A stretch of DNA of 64,000 nucleotides from Sphingomonas sp. LaA6.9 (lineage in GTDB: Bacteria; Pseudomonadota; Alphaproteobacteria; Sphingomonadales; Sphingomonadaceae). The position numbers and the translations under genes are program-made. Positions within the stretch are counted from its first letter, which is position 1. Each line of letters starts with the position of its first letter. Location: assembly GCF_022601895.1 (NCBI RefSeq), contig NZ_JAKVIO010000020.1:1-64000 (forward strand). The letters run 5' to 3'. Below are positions 37,058-49,163 of this stretch, piece by piece. The notes under the pieces are model-generated. The model was not told the origin of the DNA and did no database searches. It saw nothing but the letters and a program-made list of their open reading frames with translations.

Positions 37058-39781
37058 ATGCCCAAGACCCCTTGGATGCTGTCGGTGGCATGTCTTGCGA
37101 TCGCAACACCCGCCTTTGCGCAGGACGCCACACAAGAAACCGCCGATCAGTCAGCGCCCGCCTCCGCCGATGCCGGCGAGATCATCGTGACGGCGCAGGG
37201 ACGTGCACAGGCGCTCTCGGACGTGCCGCTGGCAGTCTCCGCGGTCACCGCCGAGTCGCTCGCCAATACGGGCGCCAATGACATCCGCCAGCTCAACCAG
37301 ATCGCACCTTCGCTGCTGGTGTCTTCGACAGGCAGCGAAGCCAATGGTTCGGCGCGCATTCGCGGCATCGGCACCGTTGGAGATAATCCGGGCCTCGAAA
37401 GCTCGGTCGCGGTGTTCATCGACGGCGTCTATCGGTCGCGCTCGGGCATCGGCCTCAACGAGCTGGGCGAGATCGAACGCGTCGAGGTCCTGCGCGGGCC
37501 GCAGGGGACGCTGTTCGGCCGCAACGCCTCGGCGGGCCTGATCAACATCGTCTCGAAGAGCCCGAGCTTCGACTTCGGCGCCAATGCGGAAGCGACCTAT
37601 GGCAATTATGACTATTGGCGCCTCGCAGGCGGCATCACGGGCCCGATAACCGATACGCTCGCCGCGCGGATCGACGGGGTCTGGGCCAAGCGCGATGGCT
37701 TCTACGACGACGTCAACAACGATACCGACGTCAACGATCGCGACCGCTATTTCGTCCGCGGCCAGTTGCTGTTCGAACCGTCGTCGGACCTGAGCTTCCG
37801 CCTGATCGGCGACTATACCAGTCGCGACGAGAAATGTTGCGCCGCGACCTATGTCGGCCCGACGGTGAACCCCTATATCGGCCGGCTCAACGATCCGGCG
37901 CAGAACAACATCATCCGCGTGCTGACAGCGCTGGGCCAGGATCCCGCCGCCTTCAATCAGGGTTACAGCCGCGACATTTCGGTGACACCGGGACGCAGCT
38001 ATGGCGGCAAGACAACCGATTGGGGTGTCTCGCTGGAAGCCAACTGGGATTTCGGCGGCGCGAACCTGACCTCGATCACGGGCTATCGCGAGTATAAGAG
38101 CTCGCAGGGCTCCGACACCGACTACAGCACGGTCGACATCCTCTACCGCGCCGATGACGGCAATTCATCGCGCCGGTTCAAGACCTTCAGCCAGGAACTG
38201 CGCCTGCAGGGCTCGGCGTTCGACGACAAGCTCGACTGGCTCGTCGGCGCCTATTTCGCGGATGAGGATCTTCAGGTCACCGACAATCTGCGCTTCGGCG
38301 CCCAATATGGCCGCTTCGCGACCTGCCGCCTCGTGACGGGCAGCGCGCTTTCGCCGCTCTTCTCGCCGACATCGGCGGGCTGTCTTGCCGTGCGCCCACC
38401 CGCTTTCGGCGCTGCCTCGCCGATCATCTATGCGGCGATCGACCGCCTCGACGGGATTCGCGACCGCGGCAGCACGCTCGACGTCTACAAGCAGAACAGC
38501 CGCAACTACGCGTTCTTTACGCACAATATCATTCACATCACCGACCGGTTCGACCTGACGCTGGGCCTGCGCTACACCAACGAGCGCAAGAAGTTCGACG
38601 CCACCTTCGGCAACGACAACACCGCCTGCGTCGCCAACCAGCAGGCGCTGCTGCCCTTCCTGAGCAACCCTGCGCTGGCTGCGGTGGCCGGCGGCATCAT
38701 CGGCCTGTCCTGCCAGGGCAATTCGACCGCCGAACTCAACGGCGTATCGATCGAAGACCGCCGCACCGAGGACGAATTCACCGGAACCGCGGTGCTGTCG
38801 TACAAGCCCACCGACGATCTCATGATCTATGGAAGCTATTCGCGCGGCTATAAGGCGGGCGGATTCAACCTGGATCGATCGGCGCTCAAATCGCCTGTCC
38901 TGCCCTTCGCGGCCACGCCGGGCGGCGCACAGGGGCTTGTCGCAAACCTGCAATTCGACCCCGAGATCGTCGACGCCTTCGAGATCGGCGCCAAATATTC
39001 GACGGGTCCGCTCAGCATCAACCTGGCGGCGTTCCGCCAGGAGTTCAGCAATTTCCAGCTCAACACCTTCAACGGCACGGTCTTCCTCGTCCAGAACATC
39101 AATGCGTGCGGCACCGACCTCGCCGGGGCGGACCGCGATTCACCACGCGCCGGTGCGCCGAACTTCAATGCCAATGCGGCGGCAACCGGAGCGTGCTCCG
39201 CCGATGAAGTCGGCTATGGCGTCAAGGCACAGGGCGTGGAATTCGAAGCTTCGCTGGTGCCCGCGGACGATGTCCGCGTCAGCCTGGGCCTGACCTGGGC
39301 CGAGACCAAGTATCGCAACAACCTGGTCGGCAATGATCAGGGCGCGCCGCTCGATCCCGCACTTCGCAAACTGCCCGGCGACAATCTCTCAAATGCGCCC
39401 GAGCTTGTCGCGACCAGCTCGCTCGCATGGACGCCGCCGCTCGGCGATTCGGGTCTGTCGGGGCTGTTCTATGTCGATGCGCGCATGACCGGCGACTACA
39501 ACACCGGCTCCGATCTGTTCCCGCAAAAGGAACAGGACGGCTATGCGATCGTCAATGCGCGCGTGGGCTTGCGCGGTGAGGACGAGCGCTGGGCGGTTGA
39601 ACTCTGGGCGCAGAACCTGTTCGACAAGAACTATGCGCAGGTCGCGTTCAACTCGCCCTTCCAGGAGGGCGCGGCGGGCGCGCCCTTTGTCGACCCGCAA
39701 TATCCGGGCGGTCGCCAGATCTTCTCGCAGTTCCTCGCCGAACCGCGGACCTACGGGATCACGCTGCGCGGCAGGTTCTGA
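37058..39781 (+). CDS. TonB-dependent outer-membrane receptor
   Basis: 907 residues. Signal peptide: MLSVACLAIATPAFAQ. A TonB box-like GEIIVTAQGR precedes the plug (DVPLAVSAVTAESLANTGAN, RIRGIGTVGDNPGLESSVAV, EVLRGPQGTLFGRNASAGLI with NIVSKSP). The C-terminal 22-strand barrel ends in TLRGRF with the terminal Phe. Two loop regions contain extra cysteines (EKCCAATY, TCRLVTGS/SAGCLAV). This is a sphingomonad-type receptor for an unknown large substrate. GAGAGGAG precedes ATG 37058. No regulator or transporter is linked, and the following gene (glnD) is antisense. Confidence 0.94.
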   Translation: MPKTPWMLSVACLAIATPAFAQDATQETADQSAPASADAGEIIVTAQGRAQALSDVPLAVSAVTAESLANTGANDIRQLNQIAPSLLVSSTGSEANGSARIRGIGTVGDNPGLESSVAVFIDGVYRSRSGIGLNELGEIERVEVLRGPQGTLFGRNASAGLINIVSKSPSFDFGANAEATYGNYDYWRLAGGITGPITDTLAARIDGVWAKRDGFYDDVNNDTDVNDRDRYFVRGQLLFEPSSDLSFRLIGDYTSRDEKCCAATYVGPTVNPYIGRLNDPAQNNIIRVLTALGQDPAAFNQGYSRDISVTPGRSYGGKTTDWGVSLEANWDFGGANLTSITGYREYKSSQGSDTDYSTVDILYRADDGNSSRRFKTFSQELRLQGSAFDDKLDWLVGAYFADEDLQVTDNLRFGAQYGRFATCRLVTGSALSPLFSPTSAGCLAVRPPAFGAASPIIYAAIDRLDGIRDRGSTLDVYKQNSRNYAFFTHNIIHITDRFDLTLGLRYTNERKKFDATFGNDNTACVANQQALLPFLSNPALAAVAGGIIGLSCQGNSTAELNGVSIEDRRTEDEFTGTAVLSYKPTDDLMIYGSYSRGYKAGGFNLDRSALKSPVLPFAATPGGAQGLVANLQFDPEIVDAFEIGAKYSTGPLSINLAAFRQEFSNFQLNTFNGTVFLVQNINACGTDLAGADRDSPRAGAPNFNANAAATGACSADEVGYGVKAQGVEFEASLVPADDVRVSLGLTWAETKYRNNLVGNDQGAPLDPALRKLPGDNLSNAPELVATSSLAWTPPLGDSGLSGLFYVDARMTGDYNTGSDLFPQKEQDGYAIVNARVGLRGEDERWAVELWAQNLFDKNYAQVAFNSPFQEGAAGAPFVDPQYPGGRQIFSQFLAEPRTYGITLRGRF

Positions 39782-39801
39782 CGCGTAGCCGAGCCTGAAC
39801 G

Positions 39802-39836
39802 CCGGCCCGTCCCGACAAGGGGCGGGCCGGTTTGGT
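39802..39836 (+). terminator. Intrinsic terminator after the TonB receptor gene
   Basis: CCGGCCCG (39802-39809) pairs with CGGGCCGG (39823-39830), and the pairing extends inward. TTTGGTTT follows. It lies about 20 bp past the stop. Confidence 0.7.
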
Positions 39837-39938
39837 TTGAACCGTCGCACCGCGCCTGGCCTGGTCAGCGCCATGCTGCCCGAGGGCGCTCGTCAGCCTG
39901 ATTTTTCGCCGCGCTGCGCCGCCCGACTGCTGATCTGA

Positions 39939-42698
39939 TCACGCGGCCTTGCGGCCCTCCTGTTCGCCGCGTGCCGCCTCGAGCATCCTCCGCTCGAGCG
40001 CCTTGGTCCGCGTGGTGCCCTCGATCTTGTCGCCGATGAGGTCGGTTATGTAGAAGGTGTCGACCGCGCGTTCGCCATAGGTGGCGATATGCGCCGAATG
40101 GATCGTCACCTTCGACTGGAAAAGCGCATAGGCAAGCGCATTGAGCAGCGCGGGCCGATCGCGGGCATTCACCTCGATCACCGTATAGCGGTTCGACGCC
40201 TTGTTATCGATCAGCACCGCCGGCTCGATCTCGAACGCCTCCGCGCGCGTGCGCGCCAGCGGCTTCTGCGCCAGCCGGTCGGCGAGCTTGTGGCGATTGG
40301 CGAGCGCATCCTCGATCGCGGTTTCGAGGCGCTTCAGGCGCTGGGGTTCGTCGAGCGGCTGACCGAAGGGATCCTGGACAAGGAAATTGTCGAGCGCCAT
40401 GCCGTCGCGCGTCGTGTGGATGCGCGCGTCGATGATGCTGCCACCGGCGAGATGGATCGCGCCCGCGACGCGGTAGAACAGGCCCGGATGATCGCTGGCA
40501 TAGACGGTGACGAGCGTCGCGCCGCGCTCGGGATAGACCTGCGCCTCGATCGAGAGCGGATTCTCGCTGGCGGCCGCGACCAGCCGCGCATTGCGTTCGA
40601 GAACGTCCAGGGGCTCGGCGATCCAGTAGGCGTCGGTGAGTTTCTTGCGGAGCCTGGCCATTTCGGCGTCGCTCCAGCCGAGCACCTCCTGCAGCGCCGC
40701 CTGCTTGGCCGCGATGCGTTCGGCGCGGCCCTTCTGCTTGTGGCCGAGGCGCAGCATCTCTTCGCCGGCCTCGAACAGGTCGGTGAGCAGCTGGCGCTTC
40801 CAGCCATTCCAGACGCCCGGCCCGACCGCACGGATATCGACCACGGTCAGCACGAGCAGCAGGCGAAGGCGCTCGAGGCTCTGCACCTGCTCGACAAAGT
40901 CGAGGATCGTCTTGAAATCGGCCAGGTCGCGCTTGAAGGCGGTGGCAGACATCAGCAGGTGCCAGCGTACGAGCCATGCGACGGCTTCGGTCTCGGCCGC
41001 GGTCAGCCCGAAGCGCGGGCACAGCTTCTTGGCGACCTCGGCGCCGAGCACCGAATGGTCACCGCCGCGCCCCTTGGCGATGTCGTGGAGCAGCACCGCG
41101 ACATAGAGAACCCTTCGGGAAACGAGCTGGTTGGCGATCACCGTCGAGAGCGGATGCTCGTCGGTGAGCGTCCCCTTCTCGATCTGCGAGAGCAGCCCGA
41201 TCGCGCGGATCGAATGCTCGTCCACGGTATAATGATGGTACATGTCGAACTGCATTTGGGCCACGACACGGCCGAAATCGGGAACGAAGCGCCCGAAGAC
41301 CGTCGCCTCGTTCATCCATCGCAGCACCGTCTCAGGATCGCGCGGAGAGGTGAGCACGTCGAGGAACAGCGCATTGGCGCGCGGGTCGTTGCGCACCGAC
41401 GCATCGATCAGCTTTGCATCGCGCGCGGCGGCGCGGATCGCGAGCGGATGGATTTCGAGCCCGTGTTTATCGGCCAGCGCGAACATCTCGATCAGCCTGA
41501 TGGGATCCCTGGCGAAGAAATCCTCGGCGGGCAGCGCGAGGCGACCGCGTTCGAGCACGAAGCCGTTGAGCTTTTTGGGGCTGCGGCGGATCATCGGCAG
41601 TCCGAAGCGGCGCCCGCGGGCGGCGTGGCTTTCGTCGAGATGCGCGAGGAACACGCCCGTCAGGTCGCCGACCTGTTTCGCGATCAGGAAATAATGCTGC
41701 ATGAAGCGCTCGACCGCAGACTTTCCGGGGCGGTCGGCATAGCGCATGCGGCGCGCGATTTCGGGCTGGAAGTCGAAGGTCAGCCGTTCCTCGGCACGCC
41801 CCGCGATGCTGTGCAGATGGCAGCGCACCGCCCAGAGGAAATTCTCCGCCTTCTGGAACTGGCGCAACTCGTTCTTCGTCAGCAGCCCCTTGTCGACCAG
41901 CTCGGCGACGGTCGGCACGCGGTAGACATATTTACCGATCCAGAAGAGCGTGTGGAGATCGCGCAAGCCGCCCTTGCCCTCCTTCAGATTGGGTTCGACG
42001 ACATAGCGGCTGTCGCCCATGCGCTTGTGGCGCACGTCGCGCTCGGTGAGCTTCTCGGCGATGAAGGTGCGGCCCGTCCCCGCCATCACCTCATTGGCGA
42101 AGCGGAGGCTCGCCTCGTCATAGAGCGCCTGATCGCCCCAGACATAGCGGCCCTCGAGCAAGCCGGTGCGGATCGTGATGTCGGACTTGGCCATCCGTAC
42201 CATCTCGTCGAGCGACCGGCTCGACTGACCCACCTTCAGCCCCAGATCCCAGAGCGTGTAGAGCATCGCTTCGATGACCTGCTCGGTCCAGCCCGTCTGC
42301 TTCCAGGGGGTGAGGAAGCCGATATCGACGTCCGAAAAGGGCGCCATCTCGCCGCGCCCATAGCCGCCGACCGCGATCAGCGCGATCCGTTCCGAAGCGG
42401 TCGGATTATTGATGGGATAGAGCCGTTTGGTCGTGAAATCATAGACCAGCCGCAGGAGCTGATCGACGAGAAAGGCCTGGGCGGCGGCGGCCTCGCTGCC
42501 GCGCGAGGGATATTCGAGCAACCGCCGCGCGATCTCGGCGCGCCCCGCGTCGAGCGCTTCCTTCAGCAACGCCACCGCGCCCTGGCGCAGCGCGGTCGTA
42601 TCGCTGCTATCGGGCATGAGCTCGGCAAGCGCGTCGGACAAGGCGCGCCGATCGACGATGGCGCGGCGCTGCGGGATGCTTTCGAAACGGACGGACAT
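39939..42698 (-). CDS. glnD: [Protein-PII] uridylyltransferase / uridylyl-removing enzyme
   Basis: 919 residues. Nucleotidyltransferase core IAVGGYGRGEMAPFSDVDIG (Gly-Gly and Asp-x-Asp), then the GlnD helical domain (LKEGKGGLRDLHTLFWIGKY), the HD hydrolase domain (LLHDIAKGRGGDHSVLG) and two C-terminal ACT domains (ATLVTVYASDHPGLFYRVAG, YTVIEVNARDRPALLNALAY). Controls PII in response to glutamine and so nitrogen assimilation. Cytosolic. It is downstream of mutS on the same strand, 211 bp apart. Confidence 0.97.
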   Translation of the reverse strand: MSVRFESIPQRRAIVDRRALSDALAELMPDSSDTTALRQGAVALLKEALDAGRAEIARRLLEYPSRGSEAAAAQAFLVDQLLRLVYDFTTKRLYPINNPTASERIALIAVGGYGRGEMAPFSDVDIGFLTPWKQTGWTEQVIEAMLYTLWDLGLKVGQSSRSLDEMVRMAKSDITIRTGLLEGRYVWGDQALYDEASLRFANEVMAGTGRTFIAEKLTERDVRHKRMGDSRYVVEPNLKEGKGGLRDLHTLFWIGKYVYRVPTVAELVDKGLLTKNELRQFQKAENFLWAVRCHLHSIAGRAEERLTFDFQPEIARRMRYADRPGKSAVERFMQHYFLIAKQVGDLTGVFLAHLDESHAARGRRFGLPMIRRSPKKLNGFVLERGRLALPAEDFFARDPIRLIEMFALADKHGLEIHPLAIRAAARDAKLIDASVRNDPRANALFLDVLTSPRDPETVLRWMNEATVFGRFVPDFGRVVAQMQFDMYHHYTVDEHSIRAIGLLSQIEKGTLTDEHPLSTVIANQLVSRRVLYVAVLLHDIAKGRGGDHSVLGAEVAKKLCPRFGLTAAETEAVAWLVRWHLLMSATAFKRDLADFKTILDFVEQVQSLERLRLLLVLTVVDIRAVGPGVWNGWKRQLLTDLFEAGEEMLRLGHKQKGRAERIAAKQAALQEVLGWSDAEMARLRKKLTDAYWIAEPLDVLERNARLVAAASENPLSIEAQVYPERGATLVTVYASDHPGLFYRVAGAIHLAGGSIIDARIHTTRDGMALDNFLVQDPFGQPLDEPQRLKRLETAIEDALANRHKLADRLAQKPLARTRAEAFEIEPAVLIDNKASNRYTVIEVNARDRPALLNALAYALFQSKVTIHSAHIATYGERAVDTFYITDLIGDKIEGTTRTKALERRMLEAARGEQEGRKAA

Positions 42699-42909
42699 CG
42701 GGCTAGTCTAGAGCAGTTGGCGCTGGAGCGGGAACCGCTTTTTCGGCGCGCGGGCCAAGCTTAGCTTCACTTAGCTTCACAGATTTCTCACAAAACGCCA
42801 TCCCGCATAGCCCCCGCCCATCCCGGCACGCACCAAGGTCCGCCCCGATCATGTCAGGAAGATCGCGTGTAGGACAGTGGCTCTGGACGCACGCTCGCAG
42901 GCTGGCCGG

Positions 42910-45546
42910 TCAGCCCTGCCCGTCCTCCGCCGCAAGCTGCTTCAGGCGATAGAGCGCGTCGAGCGCGTCGCGCGGGGTCAGCGCGTCGGCGTCGAGCGCC
43001 GCCAGCGCGTCGCGCAGCGCGTCCCTTGCCTCTTCGGGCGGTTGCGCCATGGCGGCAAAGAGCGGAAGGTCGTCGAGCCCGGCGGCGAGCCCGCCCGTCT
43101 GCGCGCGCCCGGCCTCGAGCTTCTTGAGCACATCCGAGGCGCGGTGGAGCACCGTGGGCGGCAAGCCCGCAAGCTTGCCAACCGCAAGCCCGTAGCTGCG
43201 ATCGGCGGGGCCGTCGGCAAGTTCGTGGAGCAGGACAAGATCGCCCTTCCACTCGCGCGCACGGACATGATGGAGCGAAAGCGCGTCGAGCCGCTCGGCG
43301 AGCCGCGTCAGCTCATGATAGTGCGTCGCGAACAGGCAGCGGCTGCGGTTGATGTCATGCACCGCCTCGACGACGGCCCACGCAATCGCAAGGCCGTCAT
43401 AGGTCGAGGTGCCGCGGCCGACCTCGTCCAATATGACGAAGCTGTGCTCGGTCGCCTGCGCGAGAATGGCGGCGGTCTCGACCATCTCAACCATGAAGGT
43501 CGAACGCCCGCGCGCGAGATTGTCCGACGCGCCGACGCGGCTGAACAGCCGGTCGACCAGCCCCAGCGTGGCACGCGTGGCGGGCACGAAGCTGCCCGCC
43601 TGCGCAAGTACCGCGATCAGCGCATTCTGGCGCAGGAAGGTCGACTTGCCGCCCATATTGGGTCCGGTGACCAGCCAGAGGCGTTGGTTCTCCGCGAGCC
43701 TGCAATCATTGGCGACGAAGCGCTCGCCCGCCTTTTCGATCGCGCGTTCGACGACCGGATGGCGCCCCCCCTCGACCTCGAAGCGCGGATCCTCGACGAG
43801 TTGGGGCCGCGTCCATCCACCCTCGGCGGCGCGTTCGGCCAGCGCCGCTGCGACGTCGAGCCGCGCGAGCGCATCGGCGGTGCGCGCGATCGCATCGCGC
43901 CGCGCCAGCGCTTCCTCGGTCAGGGCTTCGAGATGCGCGGCCTCGGCGGCTAGCGCATGCGCGCCCGCCTGCGTGACGCGCAGCGCCTGTTCATGGAGTT
44001 CGGGCGCGTTGAAGCGGACGACACCCGCCAGCGTCTGGCGGTGCGTGAAGCCCGATTCGGGACGCATCAGCGCATCGCCCGCCTTTGCGGGCACCTCGAC
44101 ATGATAGCCGAGTACGCCATTATGCCGGATCTTGAGCGCCGAAATCCCCGTCTGCTCGCGGTAGCGCGCTTCGAGCGCGGCGATCGCGCGGCGTCCGTCA
44201 CCGCCCACGCCGCGCAGTTCGTCGAGCGCGGCGTCATAGCCTTCGGCGATATAGCCGCCCTGCGCCGCATCGATCGGCGGCGTGGCGACGAGCGCGCGCG
44301 ACAGATGATCGACGAGCGCGCCATGCCCGTCGAGCATCGGCAACAGCCGGCCGAGCAGCACGGGCGGATCGGCAAGCCTGCCCAGACGCTCGCGCAGCAG
44401 CCGCGCCTCGCCCAGCCCGTCGCGAAGCTGGCCTAGATCGCGCGGGCCGCCGCGACCGGCAACGAGACGACCGAGCGCACGCCCGATATCGGGGAGCGCC
44501 TTGAGCGCAGTGCGTACCTGATCGCGCAATCCCGAATCGTTGGAGTAATGCTGGACCAGATCGAGCCGCTCCTCGATCGCGAGCCGGTCGGCGAGCGGCG
44601 CACCAATATCGGCGGCGAGCAGCCGCGCGCCCGCGCCGGTCACGGTGCGGTCGACCACGTCGAGCAGGCTGCCCGCGCGCGCGCCACCGCTCGATTGCGT
44701 CAGTTCGAGGCTCTCGCGCGTTGCCGCGTCGATCATCATGTGCCCGTCGACCGCGCGCCGCACGGGCGGCTGGAGGAAGGGAAGCGTCCCCTTGCCCGCA
44801 TGATCGAGATAGGCGACGAGCCCGCCCGCCGCCGCAAGCTCGGCACGATCGAATCCGCCAAAGCCGTCGAGCGTCGCGACGCCGAACAGCGTCTTCAGCC
44901 GGGTTTCGCCGCCGGCGCTGTCGAAATCGGCGCGCGGGCGCGCAAAGGCCGCGTCGGGCCAGTGCCCGGCATTTTCCGCGACGACGATCTCGGCCGGGTT
45001 CAGCCGCGCGAGTTCGGCGCCAAGCGCATTGGGTTCGATCCGCGTCACTTCGAAGCGCCCCGTCGAGATGTCCGCTGCCGCCAGCCCGAGCGCGCCGCCC
45101 GCCTCGCCAAGCGCCACGAGCCAGTTGGCGGCGCGCGCGTCGAGCAGCGTTTCCTCGGTCAGCGTGCCCGCGGTGACCACGCGGACGATCGCGCGGCCGA
45201 CAAGCGCCTTTGAGCCGCGCGCCTTTGCCTGTTCCGGGGTCTCGATCTGGTCGGCGATCGCGACGCGGTGCCCCGCCTTGATGAGCCTGGCGAGATAGGC
45301 CTCGGCCGAATGCGCGGGGACGCCGCACATCGGGATCGGCCGCCCGTCATGCTCGCCGCGCGCGGTGAGCGCGATATCCAGCGCCGCGGACGCGATCTTC
45401 GCATCGTCGAAGAACAGCTCGAAGAAATCGCCCATCCGGTAGAAGAGCAGGCAATCCTGCGCATCGGCCTTGAGCGCAAGATATTGCGCCATCATCGGCG
45501 TGGGTGCGGACGGAGGGGCGGAGGGCGGGCGCGATTGCTTGTTCAT
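42910..45546 (-). CDS. mutS: DNA mismatch repair protein MutS
   Basis: 878 residues. The mismatch-reading domain has LLFYRMGDFFELFFDD (Phe and Glu of the FxE-type contact nearby). Connector, lever and clamp regions follow. The ATPase domain has LVTGPNMGGKSTFLRQNALI (Walker A), the SFVILDEVGRGTSTYDGLAI signature/Walker B and the LFATHYHELTRL switch. The C-terminal tail is short, as in alphaproteobacteria. Works with MutL. It lies divergent from the malic enzyme gene across 153 bp. Confidence 0.97.
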   Translation of the reverse strand: MNKQSRPPSAPPSAPTPMMAQYLALKADAQDCLLFYRMGDFFELFFDDAKIASAALDIALTARGEHDGRPIPMCGVPAHSAEAYLARLIKAGHRVAIADQIETPEQAKARGSKALVGRAIVRVVTAGTLTEETLLDARAANWLVALGEAGGALGLAAADISTGRFEVTRIEPNALGAELARLNPAEIVVAENAGHWPDAAFARPRADFDSAGGETRLKTLFGVATLDGFGGFDRAELAAAGGLVAYLDHAGKGTLPFLQPPVRRAVDGHMMIDAATRESLELTQSSGGARAGSLLDVVDRTVTGAGARLLAADIGAPLADRLAIEERLDLVQHYSNDSGLRDQVRTALKALPDIGRALGRLVAGRGGPRDLGQLRDGLGEARLLRERLGRLADPPVLLGRLLPMLDGHGALVDHLSRALVATPPIDAAQGGYIAEGYDAALDELRGVGGDGRRAIAALEARYREQTGISALKIRHNGVLGYHVEVPAKAGDALMRPESGFTHRQTLAGVVRFNAPELHEQALRVTQAGAHALAAEAAHLEALTEEALARRDAIARTADALARLDVAAALAERAAEGGWTRPQLVEDPRFEVEGGRHPVVERAIEKAGERFVANDCRLAENQRLWLVTGPNMGGKSTFLRQNALIAVLAQAGSFVPATRATLGLVDRLFSRVGASDNLARGRSTFMVEMVETAAILAQATEHSFVILDEVGRGTSTYDGLAIAWAVVEAVHDINRSRCLFATHYHELTRLAERLDALSLHHVRAREWKGDLVLLHELADGPADRSYGLAVGKLAGLPPTVLHRASDVLKKLEAGRAQTGGLAAGLDDLPLFAAMAQPPEEARDALRDALAALDADALTPRDALDALYRLKQLAAEDGQG

Positions 45547-45699
45547 GGGCTCGCCGTGCTGATACCGGCTAATTTCAGCTTTGCCAAAGGTAGCATTGAC
45601 CGATTTTTGTGCTTAGAGCGAAGGCGACTCTCAGCAATATCCACCGGCCGCTTGCCGTAACGGCAACGCCTGCCCGGACAACAGCAAAAGGATCCTCGA

Positions 45700-47964
<2,265 letters not shown>

Positions 47965-47972
47965 CCATAAGA

Positions 47973-48006
47973 AAAAGGGATTTCGGCGCGGGCCGAAATC
48001 CCTTTT
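47973..48006. terminator. Bidirectional intrinsic terminator between maeB and bamE
   Basis: A perfect 15-bp stem: AAAAGGGATTTCGGC (47973-47987) with GCCGAAATCCCTTTT (47992-48006) and a four-base loop. The A-run on one side and T-run on the other serve both convergent genes. Confidence 0.88.
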
Positions 48007-48035
48007 CTGTCAGATTCGATAAGGCCTGTAGCTGG

Positions 48036-48512
48036 TTACTGCGGCCCCTGACCGCCGCCGCCCATGCCCGGCGCGCCGACCGCGCCGATATTGCCGAACA
48101 GCTCCTGGAAGAAGCCGCGTTCGCGGCCGAGCGTCGGCGTCTTGTTGCCATCGGGATGGATCGAAACGATTTTTTCGAGCCCCTGCCGGTCGACCGCGGC
48201 GACATTGCCCGCCGCGTCGAAACGGACGTGAAGGATCGTCTGCTCGGCAGGCTTGGGGTTCGCGAAGGCAAGCTGCTTGGTCGAACGCGAGACATAATAC
48301 CAGTCGGCCGCGTCGAACTGACCGACAAAGGTGGGCCGGCCCAGCGTCCCCTCCACCGATTCGCGATTGTCGACGCCAGGCTTGATCCCCTCGATCAGCT
48401 GATTGTCGACGATATAGCCCTGGTGTGCACGTATGCGGGTGCAGCCGCCCGTCGCGATCAGCGCCACCACGGCCGCCGCGATCACCGGCATCGCCCTTTT
48501 CGTCATCACCAT
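48036..48512 (-). CDS. bamE: Outer membrane assembly factor BamE (SmpA/OmlA family)
   Basis: 158 residues. Lipoprotein signal VVALIATGGCTRIRAHQGY. The BamE fold follows: IEGIKPGVDNRESVEGTLGR, PTFVGQFDAADWYYVSRSTK and AEQTILHVRFDAAGNVAAVD. A Gly/Pro-rich tail (GAVGAPGMGGGGQGPQ) is added, as in related sphingomonads. Part of the BAM complex. The start ATG 48512 has GAGGAG ten bases upstream; upstream in-frame codons to 48608 are rejected. Divergent from the bc1 chaperone gene. Confidence 0.93.
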   Translation of the reverse strand: MVMTKRAMPVIAAAVVALIATGGCTRIRAHQGYIVDNQLIEGIKPGVDNRESVEGTLGRPTFVGQFDAADWYYVSRSTKQLAFANPKPAEQTILHVRFDAAGNVAAVDRQGLEKIVSIHPDGNKTPTLGRERGFFQELFGNIGAVGAPGMGGGGQGPQ

Positions 48513-48638
48513 TTTGCGGCTACTCCTCGAATCTTGCGCAATTGCTTGGCGCTGCCCATTGCAAGGCGCGCGTGCTGCCTCAATATGCGCTGGATTGCCG
48601 CCCGACAAGGGCAGGCCTTACCGGGAGCAGACTGAACC

Positions 48639-49163
48639 GTGTCGATTTTGAGCCGCCTTTTCGCGAGGCAAAGCGGGCGCGATGCGCTGGTGCCGCTGTA
48701 CAGCAGCATCGTCGAGGCCGCGCGCGCCCCCGCCTGGTATCTGGACGGGGGCGTTGCCGACACGGTCGATGGTCGCTTCGACATGGTGGCCGCACTGGTT
48801 TCACTGACGCTCGTCCGGCTCGAGCGCGAGGGCAAGAGCGGCGCCGACCTGTCGGTACTGCTGACCGAGATCTTCATCGACGACATGGACGGACAGCTGC
48901 GCCAGATCGGTGTCGGCGACGTCGTCGTCGGCAAGCATATCGGCAAGATGATGAGCGCGCTGGGCGGGCGTCTCAGCACCTATCGCGGCGCGATCGCGGG
49001 CAATGAGAGCTGGGAGGACGCGCTGGCGCGCAATCTTTATCGCGGCAACCCGCCCGCCCCCCCGGCGCTGGCATTCAGCACCGCGCGCATGCGCGCGCTG
49101 GTCAGCGAACTTGATGCCCTCGACGCAGCCGTGCTGGTCGCCGACGGATTCCCGAAGCCATGA
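48639..49163 (+). CDS. Ubiquinol-cytochrome c chaperone family protein
   Basis: 174 residues. Matches the Ubiq_cyt_C_chap/CBP3-like family: ALVPLYSSIVEAARAPAWYL, FDMVAALVSLTLVRLEREGK, LLTEIFIDDMDGQLRQIGVG and VVVGKHIGKMMSALGGRLST. Helps assemble the cytochrome bc1 complex. The start is GTG 48639 with GGGAG upstream. Its stop overlaps the DUF177 start (ATGA). The order bamE (divergent), this chaperone, DUF177 is a known alphaproteobacterial arrangement. Confidence 0.92.
   Translation: MSILSRLFARQSGRDALVPLYSSIVEAARAPAWYLDGGVADTVDGRFDMVAALVSLTLVRLEREGKSGADLSVLLTEIFIDDMDGQLRQIGVGDVVVGKHIGKMMSALGGRLSTYRGAIAGNESWEDALARNLYRGNPPAPPALAFSTARMRALVSELDALDAAVLVADGFPKP

Noticed and set aside
40089-42764. 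890-codon frame opposite glnD
   Set aside because: No domain, typical antisense composition; glnD is unmistakable.
42758-42781. Direct repeat CTTAGCTTCA upstream of glnD
   Set aside because: Two short adjacent copies with no symmetry or known site; too little to call an operator.
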